This document shows positions 1-9,274 of a stretch of 22,818 nt of DNA, in pieces. The notes below the pieces were generated by a model. The model was not told the origin of the DNA. It did not search any database and saw nothing but the letters and a program-made list of their open reading frames with translations. The position numbers and the translations under genes are program-made. Each line of letters begins with the position of its first letter. Within the stretch, counting starts at the first letter, position 1. This DNA is from a virus: positions 7,250-30,067 of the IMG/VR virus record IMGVR_UViG_3300010389_000085; one strand, written 5' to 3'.

Positions 1-103
1 TAGCAATATAATTTTGATATGCGTTTGTATCCTTATTAATGATTGCACTACTTTCCAGGTCTCGGATGAGACCTGGATGGCCTTCAACTTTTTGATATTC
101 CAT
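1..103 (-). CDS. Small conserved phage protein of unknown function, 3' part outside window
   Basis: The reading frame starts with ATG at 103-101 and stays open for 34 codons to the window edge. The translation begins MEYQKVEGHPGLIRDLES and continues with AIINKDTNAYQNYIA. The ATG shares its A with the TAA stop of the preceding 2,511-residue protein (TAATG), so translation is probably coupled to it. The opening pattern 'MEYxKVEG...L.RD...AIINxxxxxxxNY' resembles, as I recall it, small hypothetical proteins of T4-like cyanophages next to large virion genes. I cannot assign a function. A 9-bp perfect inverted repeat lies inside these first codons. The protein is truncated by the window, so its length is unknown. 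Confidence 0.75.
   Translation of the reverse strand, partial: MEYQKVEGHPGLIRDLESSAIINKDTNAYQNYIA
54..77. repeat. 9-bp perfect inverted repeat (hairpin) early in the small gene
   Basis: TCCAGGTCT (54-62) pairs perfectly with AGACCTGGA (69-77) around a 6-base loop. In the mRNA (minus strand) it would form about 26 bases after the start codon of the small gene. No T-run follows it on the minus strand, so it does not look like an intrinsic terminator. It could affect ribosome entry or mRNA decay, or it could be chance; it encodes part of H-P-G-L-I-R-D-L-E. Confidence 0.5.
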
Positions 104-105
104 TA
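103..105 (-). other. TAATG stop/start overlap (translational coupling)
   Basis: The TAA stop of the 2,511-residue protein (105-103) shares its last A with the ATG of the next gene (103-101). No strong Shine-Dalgarno stands out upstream, so the downstream gene is plausibly translated by ribosomes finishing the upstream one. The same arrangement occurs at 20936. Confidence 0.8.
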
Positions 106-3100
106 TGCGAATGCGATTGCTCTCAGATCCTTAACTTTTGGAACATAAGCCTGATTTGTACCAGTCATGATAATCTTGATTTGGAATCCATTAAATTCTG
201 GAAGATCACTTGCAGTGAACTGATAGTCTCTGAAAGTTTCAAGATCCTTCGAATATGGTACACGTTTGTCGGGTTTACCATTGTTCAACTTGGAGTCAAT
301 AACTCGATCTCCATATCCATCACCATCAGTATCAGTCATATTGTCATATCCAGGGAAGAGTTCAAATGGTGCCTCAGAAGCAATGGAATCACTTCTCAGG
401 AGTCTATAAAGGACTCTAATATCACTTGTGGAACTCACGACTGCAGCAAGTTTGACCTGCAAATAAGTAGCCGGATTCTCCAGTTTTATCGACTTGGAAA
501 TATAAACCGCAGCATTTGGATCACCAAATCTTTCATTGACTCTAGGATCATCTGGATAATTTGTAACTCTTTGATCCAGTCTATTTGTAGTGGTGATAAC
601 TGCAAGTCTATCAGTGTCAATTACTGGAGACAGGTTCTGGTTTTGTGTTGAAAGAACCAGTTCCATAGTGAATGACTTATTTCCAGGCAGAGATGACAGT
701 TGATTCTGTTCGTTTATCTTAGATGCAATAATTCTTGGAGAATCGAAATAATTTGGACCATTCAAAGTTACACTTTCAAATCCAAGATCTGAGAATGATG
801 TTTCCGATCCGTTTACACTTGTTCCAGAGGTTGTCCTAACTCTTGCACCAAGACCTGTGTCTTCTGGTGTCATGAATTCGACCAGAGGAGTAAGAGCCTC
901 AAACTGAACATTTTGTGTTCCTCTGACATTGTAACCACCACCACTTTCGGTTTCACTAATTTTCAGTTTTCTGAAACTATTTGAACCATCTCTTACAGTT
1001 CCAATTCCACTGGAAGTTGTATCAATCTTGATGAAGTAACTATCGAGTGTAATTTCATTAGAATTATTAACACTGGCAAATGAATGAGTTGTGTTAATTC
1101 TTCTCAGTGAAATTCCAGCTGCCTCATACTTCTCAACAATAGCATTAACACCGTGAGTTTCTGGTGTGGTGTTATCAATACCTCTAGAAATACCTGTCAG
1201 TTTTCTTGGTGTTGAAGAAGCATCAACTCCAGTATATGAGAGGATTTCATCATTAATTTGAATATATCCTGGATTAGTTGAAGAAACACCGACATTTTCA
1301 AAACTTGTAAAAGCTGATATTGATTGAACCGACAAATCAGCTGTTGAAGTTTTAGAATATGATGCACTGACCTTGGTAGTCGTAGTTACTCCTACTGCAT
1401 CAGCAAGTGTAACTCTATTGTTTCTTGCGTGCATTCCATGGTTTCTATGATTGACCTTGATATGCAATCCATCTTTATATGTTGCGGTATTATTAATTGA
1501 TGTTGGTTGAGATCCAGGCAATGTTGATGCAACACCAACTGCATTGATCGTCATCAGTTCAGTAGAGGTGTTAAATTCGCCCTGAACTCTATCGAGGATA
1601 ACACTGTTAGTTGCAGAAATAATACCAACTGTGAATCTGGTATTGGATCCAGTTGCGCCCAGGTCGCATCCAAGAACATCACCGACTGCATATCCAGAAC
1701 CACCACTTGTTACCGTGACAACTCCGATAGAACCACTAGTAACCTGAATATTTGCAACAGCACCCGAACCACTACCAGTGATACTCGTAAGAGCAACTCC
1801 AGTGTAAGTGAAGTTTGATGCAGATGGTGTCAAACCAGTTCCAACTACCGTTGTTGTAATTCCACCAGCTTGAGTTGCTGAAGTGTTGATCTTGATTGCA
1901 CCAAGAGACTTAAGAAGATGACCCTCCGCACTAGTGTTATTAACTTGTGTGAATCTAGATCCAACCGAGAAATCTCTAGTGGTAACAGTAGCTGCAAATC
2001 CAACTTTGATTTCATGTGAATAGAACTCAAAAGGATTTGGTCTTAGTCTAGGTCTTTCATTCTTACCAACACCCGCTTCGGGGTTGTACAGTTTTAAAGT
2101 TCCTGGAGCTTGTTTAAATGCACACTTGTAAAGAATGAACTTAAGATCTTCAAGTTGACTTGGATCCCAAGTAGATCCATTCTGAGACTTGAAGAGTGAA
2201 CCCATGTAGGGTTGTTGAGAAACAATAATTTTCTCACTTTCTGGAAGATCTGCAGTACTTACATCTTCTTCACCCATTCTTGAGATGAAGACTCTGTAAT
2301 CATTTGAAGCAGAAAGAAGTACAAGTGCATATTCCCTCTTACCTTCCAGATAAACTGGTGATGGGAAAGTGAATCTAGTTGCTACAGATCCATTATCGGA
2401 GACCTTAACTTGTGATGGTTCATATACAACTTCACCAAATGGAACAATGGTATTGGTTGGTAAACCAGTCTGCATTGTTCTGATTTGCAGAGTTACTGGA
2501 ATGTTTGCATCTTTAGTACTGAAGAAGATATCACATGAGGAGACAAAGACTCCACCATCTTCAACGACTTCAAATGATTCTGCAAGTGGATCATACCACT
2601 GGTTTTGAATAACCGTTCTCTTTTCAAAAGCCTCAGTCTTAATGGTTTTGCTTACAGTCTGACTTGTGACTGTACTATCACTAAATGTATTTCTTTGGAC
2701 TTGAGCATTTCTTACGGAAATGACTTCATCCTGTTTTACATCAAGTGTTCCTTCAGCTTCAAATGATGTTTCCGCTGTCGATGGATTATCAACTGGACTC
2801 AATGAGTTTGTTGAGCTACTTGTAAGTCTAAATGTCTTAGTTCCAGTAGTAAACTGAGGTACTGATGGATTAGTTGACTCTGGAATGAACATAGAACCGA
2901 TTAATGCACCCTTATCATCAGTGATAAGTCTTACATCACTAATTGTAGCTTCGGCACCACTTGTTTTACCAACAAGTTTCATGTTCTTAGCAACATATCC
3001 GTTGAAAGTGCCAAGAACTTCTTGTTGTAAAGAACCAGTGTCAATGTTCAGAATAGAACTGGTTGCAGAATATGAACTACTAATACCAGTACTATCGGAG

Positions 3101-6100
3101 TATGGATTTACACTGTATACAATCGTTGGATTGTTGTAAGCACCATACTTGTGATTTGGTTGTGCAACTCTAAAAGTAATCTCAGGGGAAACACCCCCAG
3201 AATTCTTCTTATTCGCAAGTGTTCCTTTAACAGTTTCACCAACCTGGAATACACCAGAGGACATCGAAATCTCAAGAAGTTTTGGAGTTACATAAGAAGT
3301 AACATCTTGGTCTTCAAAGAAAGCATAGAAACGAGTTCTTGGCTTAATTCTATTCGAAACAAATTCAATATTTCTAGATCTCATGTAAGGAATGTTTTCC
3401 TTACTCACCAGTTTAGTTCCTGTAGACTGAGTATCAATTTTTTCACTAACTTGCAGTTGAATACCAGTTCTAGATAACCCCGTCGTTGTAGTGGTGGTTT
3501 CATCACTGGTGACAGAATAAGTATCCTTCATTGTGGCATTTCTGGTTCTAGACAGAAGGCCACGATCGTGTTGTGGAAGTGTTACCCCACCGCTTCTGGC
3601 TCCACTCCTCCAGTTACTAGTGCTTACAGTTTCTGTTGATTTTAATTCTCTTGACAACTCAGTTGTACTTACATCAACAGACTTCCAATCTTCTTCCCAT
3701 GATCCCCAATCAATAGGCGAATATCCTGTATTTGGATCAATTGCGTAAGCGTCCATGAAGGACTGATAGTTTCCTTCAAGAAGAATATTCTTTGTTTCAA
3801 GACGTTTTTCTTCCAACCAAGTATCACTTGCAGGATTCAGATTAATAATACCTACCCAGTTAATGACCGCAAATGGGTTTACATTTTCGGTTCTTGTTGC
3901 AAATCTCTGTGTGATGAAAGCCGTTTCGGTGTAATCCAGAGTTACAACATCACCAGTTCTCTTCAGATTATTTGACTGAAGATCGGAAACTTGAGTAAGG
4001 TCTGCATTTGGATTTGCTGTTGTGCCAATACCAATTACTTGTTCAGAACCAAGAAGAAGATCAACACCATGAGTATAGTGCATTGGTCTCAATTGACCCT
4101 GAGCTTTATCAATAGAAGTCCTGAAGTCTGGATGCGTAATTGCATGTGATCCGTGACTTCTAAAGTTATCTACAAAGAATCCAGACTTGAATCTATCAAG
4201 ACCAGTGGTTGCATCTTTGATATTCAGATTAGCCGTATCAGTTTCTAACAGAGAGAGTTGTGTATAGAACTCAATGTTCTTGATTCTAGACTCAAGTCTA
4301 GAAATATCAAACATCGTATATCTCTTATGTTTTGTGAGAACAACTGATGTCTCCTTAGTTGCATTATGTAAGTATGGTCTACAATAAACTGTAGCAACGC
4401 AGAATGAATCGGTTGGAGTTTCTGGAACTACTGGATTCTCAGATGGATTTCCTTTTTTCAGTTCAAAGAATCCATCTTTCGACAGGAAGATTTTATCAAT
4501 TCTTGCCAAATAATAAGAATAGCCAATAGTTAAAGTTTCATCACTAATTAAGATATTTGGTACATAACTTCCAGAGGAACTAAAGTCTCTAAAGTCATAT
4601 TCGAATGGTGATTCTGTATCACTAGAAAGATTATAGTTCTTTACTCTTGGTCTAATGTCAATATAGTCTGTAGTTACATCACCAGCAAAGAGAGTTTGAT
4701 CAGCCTTGTAAGTATCTGGTGAGTAACTATTAACTGTTACCAGATCACCACCTGAACCAGAAACAACATAATTGTCATAAATGATTGCAAGTTGTTTCTT
4801 AGGTTCGGCTGCGTTTTTGGATCTAACGATTCTTGAGTAATCATAGAATTCAGATCTTTGACCATTATCAAATGTGAAGTCTGTAACAATATTCTTGTCA
4901 CCAACAACTACCGCAGAAACTTCACCCGTAATACCAGAAGATTGGAAGGATACAGGTTCGCCTTCATCAAATCTCAGTTCATTCTTATAAACAATATCAA
5001 CATTTGTCGTTGCAGATGTTACAACTCTTGCAACAGCACCACTTGTGGATCCGATTACCAGTTCACCTTGAATGGTGTTTGTCAGATCGGATGTTCTGTT
5101 AACCAGAGTTATATTTGGAAGTGTTGGAGCTGCAGTTGTGCTAGACTCAAACACCGCATGAACACGCAAAGCATCTGGTACGTTCAAACAAATCTCTTTG
5201 TCTTGAACTCTGGTTCCATATACTTGACTGTATGTAAGTCCATCATTAACGCTTGTTGATGTAGATCCAGAATAATCATTTTTAGATCTAGATACAACCA
5301 GTTTTGTACATCTTGCAAGATCCTTATTTTGTTGAGTTACATTAATTTTTTTCAGAGTTGTAACTAATACTGCATTAGTATCACTTGCTTTACTCAGTCC
5401 AGATAATGTAACAGTTTTATATGTTGCATTAAAAGTGACTTTTTGTGATGTGAGTGGTTCAATTGATCCATCCGAATATGCGAGGTTGTATCTCTCTTCA
5501 TCAAATGGTTGGAAGAATTGATTGGTATCGTTTACAGTTACACTAGCTCTAGATCCAGATACGTTAACAGCAAACTGTCTTCTAATTTGAATTTCCGAAG
5601 TACTAAGATCTACATTAGAGATATAGGACTGTGGAAGATCAGAAATAAGATTTGACTTATCGGCATTGATCAACTTTGGTCTAATAAGAGTAAAATCACT
5701 GGTTTGAATTTGTGATGGAGTTACTGCACCATTACAAACTCCACTAACAGTCTGTAAAGCCGCAAGTGTAATTGTAGAACCATCAGAAGAGAGGGCACTT
5801 ACTCTGTTAAAAGTAGGATCACTAAGACCAGTTCTATTATAGGTAACGATATCACCTGTCTTAATACCCGTTGCAAATCTATTTCCAGGAACAGTTACAA
5901 CACCAGCACCAGAAATGGTAAAGTTTGTTCCAGATGGAGCAAGAGAATATCTATTGGAAAGTGTAAAGTCTGCATTGAAGGTATTAATACCAACACTCTG
6001 ATGAACAGACTTGATATCATCAAAAGAGTACTCTCTTACAGAGGTTACAACTCTACTATCTTCAATACCGTTAATAATGATTGGTTCATCTTTTAAGAAC

Positions 6101-7638
6101 TGACCACTAGTTGATGTTAAATTTAAACTCTTTGTGCCAGAAACATTGGATTTCAAGAATCCTTTAGCACCACTTCTAGCACCCTCAATCAAAGCTGGGG
6201 TTGTTTGAGTTAAGTTGGAGTTGACTGTAATCGTTGTAAATGTCTGGACATCATATAAAAAGATTTCATAGTTTGTAGTATCGTTTGAATATGCAGCGGC
6301 TTGTAACTTATAGTCGTATACTTTTGCATTACCAATCTCAATACCAGCTGCAGCTGAAGCAGATGCGCCGATTCTTTGACTTCTAAGACTTACTGTAGCA
6401 GTGGTTCCAAATCCTACAAGAGGTGATCCATAAACATTGTTAATTCTGATATAACTTACACCATCAAATGCAAATGATGCAGAACCAATTGTTTTTACTT
6501 CTCTTGGTTTTTCTACATCAATAAAAGATGTATTTAATTTTTCAATATCATATCCTTTCACATAGGCTTTACCTGGTGAGAACTGATACAACATCAGATC
6601 ATCACTAGGAGTTCCGCCTTGAGCAGTCTTTTGATTTGGCAGATATATACCACCATTACCTACTCTATCATTTAAAGATTCTTTTACAGAAACCTGGAAT
6701 GGTTTTACATAGTAATTTCCACTCTCATCATAAGTTCTTCTTGCTAACTCATCTCTGATCAGATTGTAATCAGCTTTCGTAACGAATTTTTGCAGTTCAC
6801 CATTTTCAACTCTCATCAGTTCAATGAAGTTTTCATCATTGAACTCATCCAGACCTTTCTTAGTCAGTGTGGTAAGGATCTGGAATCTGTCTGCACCTGG
6901 AGCGGAGAAGTTAGAGAATCCTTTAGCATTATCAAACAAACTAGAATCATCGTAAGATGTTACGATGTTTTCACTGATAAACAGACCAACTCTGTAGTTT
7001 GGAGAAGCACTATACTGATCAAGAATGATCGTTTGTGATAAAACTTTTACAAAGAAACCACGAATGAAATAAACACCTTCTTGGATTGCGGCCGCCGATC
7101 CAATAGAAGTAGCTTCACTTGGGATACATGTTGCAAATGGATTGTTTGCAGTAATACGAGACAAACCGTATTCAATATCAGACAAAGCTACAAGATTTTC
7201 ACCATCTTCAAATGTCTCTGTCGCAAAATCAGATCCAGATTTTGAATACTTGATATAAATCGTATTAGTCCCTCTATCGGACTCTGTTGATTTCAGATAA
7301 TTTACAACTGTTGCCTCAACACCAGAAGAAGCACCTACGATTCTCTTTCCGACTAAAGAATCTAAGTATTCTGATACAGGAACCCCAAGAAAAGATTCAT
7401 TTACTTCAACTGCATAGTATAAAGGATCATATGCAATTTGTCCTGGAATAACTACAGAACCTTCTTTAAAGAAGTGTTTACCAAATTGTTCAATCTGGTT
7501 CTGTAGAATTGATTGGAGTTGTGTTAACTCTCTAGCCTGTACTGGACTTGCGGGTTTAAAAAGTACCCGATTAAAGTTCTTATCTTCATTAAAGTCATCA
7601 TAATACGGAGAAACATTAAGGTTAGTCTCTTGGGGCAT
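103..7638 (-). CDS. DUF4815-type large virion structural protein (baseplate/fibre-associated), 2,511 aa
   Basis: This is a very large phage virion protein. Residues 1-70 (MPQETNLNVSPYYDDFNEDK...FNRVLFKPASPVQARELTQLQ) and ~345-385 (LYQFSPGKAYVKGYDIEKL) are signatures I associate with DUF4815 proteins of T4-like marine phages. Further conserved-looking blocks are YYLARIDKIFLSKDGFFELKKG (~1040-1062), a predicted helical stretch DISRLESRIKNIEFYTQLSLLE (~1110-1132), FYAFFEDQDVTSYVTP (~1435-1450) and DPLAESFEVVEDGG...CDIFFSTKD (~1681-1709). Later parts include a Gly-rich GGSGY module (~1947-2027), an 'EILSYTG...RG' module (~2123-2163) and a DxDGDGxxD loop (2436-2444). It starts four bases after gene 8, in the slot T4 uses for genes 9-12, so a peripheral baseplate or fibre role is likely. 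This role is inference. No signal peptide or membrane segment is seen. The start ATG is preceded only by a weak GAG. Confidence 0.88.
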   Translation of the reverse strand: MPQETNLNVSPYYDDFNEDKNFNRVLFKPASPVQARELTQLQSILQNQIEQFGKHFFKEGSVVIPGQIAYDPLYYAVEVNESFLGVPVSEYLDSLVGKRIVGASSGVEATVVNYLKSTESDRGTNTIYIKYSKSGSDFATETFEDGENLVALSDIEYGLSRITANNPFATCIPSEATSIGSAAAIQEGVYFIRGFFVKVLSQTIILDQYSASPNYRVGLFISENIVTSYDDSSLFDNAKGFSNFSAPGADRFQILTTLTKKGLDEFNDENFIELMRVENGELQKFVTKADYNLIRDELARRTYDESGNYYVKPFQVSVKESLNDRVGNGGIYLPNQKTAQGGTPSDDLMLYQFSPGKAYVKGYDIEKLNTSFIDVEKPREVKTIGSASFAFDGVSYIRINNVYGSPLVGFGTTATVSLRSQRIGASASAAAGIEIGNAKVYDYKLQAAAYSNDTTNYEIFLYDVQTFTTITVNSNLTQTTPALIEGARSGAKGFLKSNVSGTKSLNLTSTSGQFLKDEPIIINGIEDSRVVTSVREYSFDDIKSVHQSVGINTFNADFTLSNRYSLAPSGTNFTISGAGVVTVPGNRFATGIKTGDIVTYNRTGLSDPTFNRVSALSSDGSTITLAALQTVSGVCNGAVTPSQIQTSDFTLIRPKLINADKSNLISDLPQSYISNVDLSTSEIQIRRQFAVNVSGSRASVTVNDTNQFFQPFDEERYNLAYSDGSIEPLTSQKVTFNATYKTVTLSGLSKASDTNAVLVTTLKKINVTQQNKDLARCTKLVVSRSKNDYSGSTSTSVNDGLTYSQVYGTRVQDKEICLNVPDALRVHAVFESSTTAAPTLPNITLVNRTSDLTNTIQGELVIGSTSGAVARVVTSATTNVDIVYKNELRFDEGEPVSFQSSGITGEVSAVVVGDKNIVTDFTFDNGQRSEFYDYSRIVRSKNAAEPKKQLAIIYDNYVVSGSGGDLVTVNSYSPDTYKADQTLFAGDVTTDYIDIRPRVKNYNLSSDTESPFEYDFRDFSSSGSYVPNILISDETLTIGYSYYLARIDKIFLSKDGFFELKKGNPSENPVVPETPTDSFCVATVYCRPYLHNATKETSVVLTKHKRYTMFDISRLESRIKNIEFYTQLSLLETDTANLNIKDATTGLDRFKSGFFVDNFRSHGSHAITHPDFRTSIDKAQGQLRPMHYTHGVDLLLGSEQVIGIGTTANPNADLTQVSDLQSNNLKRTGDVVTLDYTETAFITQRFATRTENVNPFAVINWVGIINLNPASDTWLEEKRLETKNILLEGNYQSFMDAYAIDPNTGYSPIDWGSWEEDWKSVDVSTTELSRELKSTETVSTSNWRSGARSGGVTLPQHDRGLLSRTRNATMKDTYSVTSDETTTTTTGLSRTGIQLQVSEKIDTQSTGTKLVSKENIPYMRSRNIEFVSNRIKPRTRFYAFFEDQDVTSYVTPKLLEISMSSGVFQVGETVKGTLANKKNSGGVSPEITFRVAQPNHKYGAYNNPTIVYSVNPYSDSTGISSSYSATSSILNIDTGSLQQEVLGTFNGYVAKNMKLVGKTSGAEATISDVRLITDDKGALIGSMFIPESTNPSVPQFTTGTKTFRLTSSSTNSLSPVDNPSTAETSFEAEGTLDVKQDEVISVRNAQVQRNTFSDSTVTSQTVSKTIKTEAFEKRTVIQNQWYDPLAESFEVVEDGGVFVSSCDIFFSTKDANIPVTLQIRTMQTGLPTNTIVPFGEVVYEPSQVKVSDNGSVATRFTFPSPVYLEGKREYALVLLSASNDYRVFISRMGEEDVSTADLPESEKIIVSQQPYMGSLFKSQNGSTWDPSQLEDLKFILYKCAFKQAPGTLKLYNPEAGVGKNERPRLRPNPFEFYSHEIKVGFAATVTTRDFSVGSRFTQVNNTSAEGHLLKSLGAIKINTSATQAGGITTTVVGTGLTPSASNFTYTGVALTSITGSGSGAVANIQVTSGSIGVVTVTSGGSGYAVGDVLGCDLGATGSNTRFTVGIISATNSVILDRVQGEFNTSTELMTINAVGVASTLPGSQPTSINNTATYKDGLHIKVNHRNHGMHARNNRVTLADAVGVTTTTKVSASYSKTSTADLSVQSISAFTSFENVGVSSTNPGYIQINDEILSYTGVDASSTPRKLTGISRGIDNTTPETHGVNAIVEKYEAAGISLRRINTTHSFASVNNSNEITLDSYFIKIDTTSSGIGTVRDGSNSFRKLKISETESGGGYNVRGTQNVQFEALTPLVEFMTPEDTGLGARVRTTSGTSVNGSETSFSDLGFESVTLNGPNYFDSPRIIASKINEQNQLSSLPGNKSFTMELVLSTQNQNLSPVIDTDRLAVITTTNRLDQRVTNYPDDPRVNERFGDPNAAVYISKSIKLENPATYLQVKLAAVVSSTSDIRVLYRLLRSDSIASEAPFELFPGYDNMTDTDGDGYGDRVIDSKLNNGKPDKRVPYSKDLETFRDYQFTASDLPEFNGFQIKIIMTGTNQAYVPKVKDLRAIAFA
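307..333 (-). other. Putative Ca2+-binding loop DTDGDGYGD in the DUF4815 protein
   Basis: Residues 2436-2444 read D-T-D-G-D-G-Y-G-D, which fits the DxDxDGxxD pattern of EF-hand, dockerin and thrombospondin-3 calcium loops. It lies about 70 residues from the C terminus. Metal binding is inferred from pattern only; no second copy was noticed nearby. Confidence 0.5.
1560..1800 (-). repeat. Gly-rich GGSGY module inside the DUF4815 protein
   Basis: Residues ~1947-2027 contain ITGSGSGAVANIQVTSGSIG followed by VVTVTSGGSGYAVGDVL. This is the same 'G-x-G-A-x-A-x-V...G-x-V-x-x-V-x-V-x-x-G-G-x-G-Y' unit found many times in the giant gp7-like protein and in gp8. It is probably a beta-rich structural unit; its function is not known to me. 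Confidence 0.7.
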
Positions 7639-7642
7639 TTTC

Positions 7643-9247
7643 TTAGAACTCTAATACGATTTTGATGTCTTCTTTCTGGCTGGCGCTGCGTTGAATCGCT
7701 GCCCTGTTATCTATGTATAAGATCTCACCAGAATATTTTTTAATTTCTGGTTGGGCAACTCCTAATACAAAGTTTTGTCCCAATTGGACCAATGCAGAAC
7801 CAACTGTTGTTGCCGTTCCTGGATTTGAAACACTACCAAAACTAGTATCAATTCCAAGAGCATTTCCTGAAGTTTGTCCATTGATCACATAAGTTCCACC
7901 AGCACCAATTTGTGCCGTGAAATCAACCAATCTGAATCCATAAGTCGTTGAACCAAGTCCAACTGGATTGTAAACTTTCAAAACACCAGTAGATGAATCC
8001 CAGTTGGCAACGTATCCAACAGCAGTAGATCCAATACCAATCGTTTGATAGATTGGCGTATCTACTGCATACGTTGTATTTGCAATATCTCCACCCGTAA
8101 GTGATTTCAGTTTAAGAGCAAGTAATGCACTAGCTCTAGACTGAGTGAGGAGACTGCCAGAAGGTGTGAGTGGATTTTTAAGAACACCTACTCTTGCAAA
8201 GTCATTTCCAGTAATAAAGTCTGGATTACTTGAATCATTCTCAAATCTTGAATACATAAGAACTCTGAATGATCCGAGTTCTTTATAAACATCATATCCA
8301 TGTCCACCTGGAGGAGGAATAATAACTTCAAATTCTGCTACAGAAGTTGTACCAACACCAACTGCAGAAAGACCAGAGATAGGACCACCAGTTTCTGCAC
8401 CAGGAGCACCTGGATAGAACTGAATTGTTCCTCTTGTATATCCATTTCCACCATTAGTTACGGATATATTAGAAACCTTTCCCTGAGCATCAACAGTAAT
8501 ACTGGCCTTACCACCAGTGCCATCACCCAAAATAGGAATGTTATTAAATGTTTGGTTGATTGGTTGGTAACCACCACCAGAGTTAACAATCAGAGCGGTT
8601 TCAATCTTACCATCAATAGCATTATTCTTAACGTCTGAAGTATCTCCAGCTCCCCAGTTTGAAGGAACTGGAATATAATCAATAGAGTCGAATTTTACAA
8701 TATCGGATGGAGTAATCGTATACAGATACTTCCAAATATATCCATCACCACTAGATCCTGCAGATCTTGGTTCCAGATCAGTGAAAGTTGGTTCATCAAG
8801 AGACTGTTTCCCGATTGGGTTATCTGGATTCTGTCCATTATTAATACAAATGTAAACTTTAAACTGACTGTTTACAACATAGTATTTTGCATCGTACAGA
8901 TTAGTAGCTGCAGTTTGTGGGGTTAGATTTTCTCTAGTATAGTCATTTTTGTACATCTCATAGACAGTGCCCGCTGCCCATGTGTACTTTCTAACCATTC
9001 TCTGCACATCAGCCGTAGAAAGCTTTTTCAAAGCAATCATGGTGTCATAATCATCATTATATTCCCTAAACCCATCTTTAGGTGCTGGAGTATTGGTATT
9101 CCAATCAGTAGTACCATATCCAGCACCCGCATCCTGAGAATTGGGTAATCCAATAAAAGTGTAATAGGACTGTGAGGTGTCCGCTACACCAGCGACAAAA
9201 TTCGCAGCATTTAATATTCTAAATTGATCTGAAATAATCGCAGGCAT
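7643..9247 (-). CDS. 8: Baseplate wedge subunit gp8, 534 aa
   Basis: This is a T4 gp8-type wedge protein; in T4 gp8 binds gp7 and gp10 in the baseplate wedge. The N terminus (MPAIISDQFRILNAANFVAG), the early DGFREYNDDYDTMIALKKLS...VRKYTWAAGTVYEMY region, DGYIWKYLYTITPSDIVKFD and the C terminus (GEILYIDNRAAIQR...EDIKIVLEF) match my recollection of gp8 in marine T4-like phages. At 534 residues it is clearly longer than T4 gp8 (334 aa). Part of the excess is a Gly-rich insert at ~215-290 with two GGGY/GGNGY units, the same module as in the neighbouring giants. It sits after the gp7-like gene and before the DUF4815 gene, as expected from T4 order. The ATG at 9247 is the first in frame after the 22-base gap. 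Its Shine-Dalgarno is poor (A-rich leader), but a late-promoter box lies just upstream. Confidence 0.9.
   Translation of the reverse strand: MPAIISDQFRILNAANFVAGVADTSQSYYTFIGLPNSQDAGAGYGTTDWNTNTPAPKDGFREYNDDYDTMIALKKLSTADVQRMVRKYTWAAGTVYEMYKNDYTRENLTPQTAATNLYDAKYYVVNSQFKVYICINNGQNPDNPIGKQSLDEPTFTDLEPRSAGSSGDGYIWKYLYTITPSDIVKFDSIDYIPVPSNWGAGDTSDVKNNAIDGKIETALIVNSGGGYQPINQTFNNIPILGDGTGGKASITVDAQGKVSNISVTNGGNGYTRGTIQFYPGAPGAETGGPISGLSAVGVGTTSVAEFEVIIPPPGGHGYDVYKELGSFRVLMYSRFENDSSNPDFITGNDFARVGVLKNPLTPSGSLLTQSRASALLALKLKSLTGGDIANTTYAVDTPIYQTIGIGSTAVGYVANWDSSTGVLKVYNPVGLGSTTYGFRLVDFTAQIGAGGTYVINGQTSGNALGIDTSFGSVSNPGTATTVGSALVQLGQNFVLGVAQPEIKKYSGEILYIDNRAAIQRSASQKEDIKIVLEF
8410..8600 (-). repeat. 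Two GGxGY repeat units inserted in gp8
   Basis: IVNSGGGYQPINQTFNNIPI is followed by GDGTGGKASITVDAQGKVSN and ISVTNGGNGYTRGTIQF, at residues ~218-275. The unit length of roughly 40 residues and its consensus are the same as in the giant gp7-like protein, so the module has spread across adjacent genes. Confidence 0.7.
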
Positions 9248-9266
9248 TTTATTAGACTTTTTGTTT

Positions 9267-9274
9267 TATTTATG
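9267..9274 (-). promoter_or_regulatory. Candidate T4-type late promoter (CATAAATA)
   Basis: The minus strand reads CATAAATA across the stop codon of the giant gene (its TAA is inside the box). T4 late promoters are TATAAATA at -10 without a -35 element, and NATAAATA has been proposed for marine T4-like phages. Transcription would start near 9261, leaving a leader of about 14 bases before the gene 8 ATG at 9247. It falls in the only sizeable intergenic gap, and I noticed no other copy on this strand, though I searched by eye. Confidence 0.6.

Noticed and set aside
181-651. Open 156-codon frame on the plus strand
   Set aside because: It lies wholly antisense to the conserved C-terminal part of the DUF4815 protein and its translation shows no recognisable domain. 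It is best explained as a shadow frame. The same applies to plus-strand frames at 4858-5259 and 8300-8638.
4284-4303. 20-base near-palindrome (TTCTAGACT / AGTCTAGAA)
   Set aside because: It arises from two TCTAGA hexamers encoding the S-R-L-E-S-R repeat in a helical segment of the DUF4815 protein, with only a 2-base centre, so it is a poor hairpin. The coding explanation suffices.
7088-7095. GC-only 8-base palindrome GCGGCCGC, and GGCCGGCC at 20649-20656
   Set aside because: They stand out in AT-rich DNA, but about one such 8-mer of any kind is expected in a window this long. Both encode ordinary residues.
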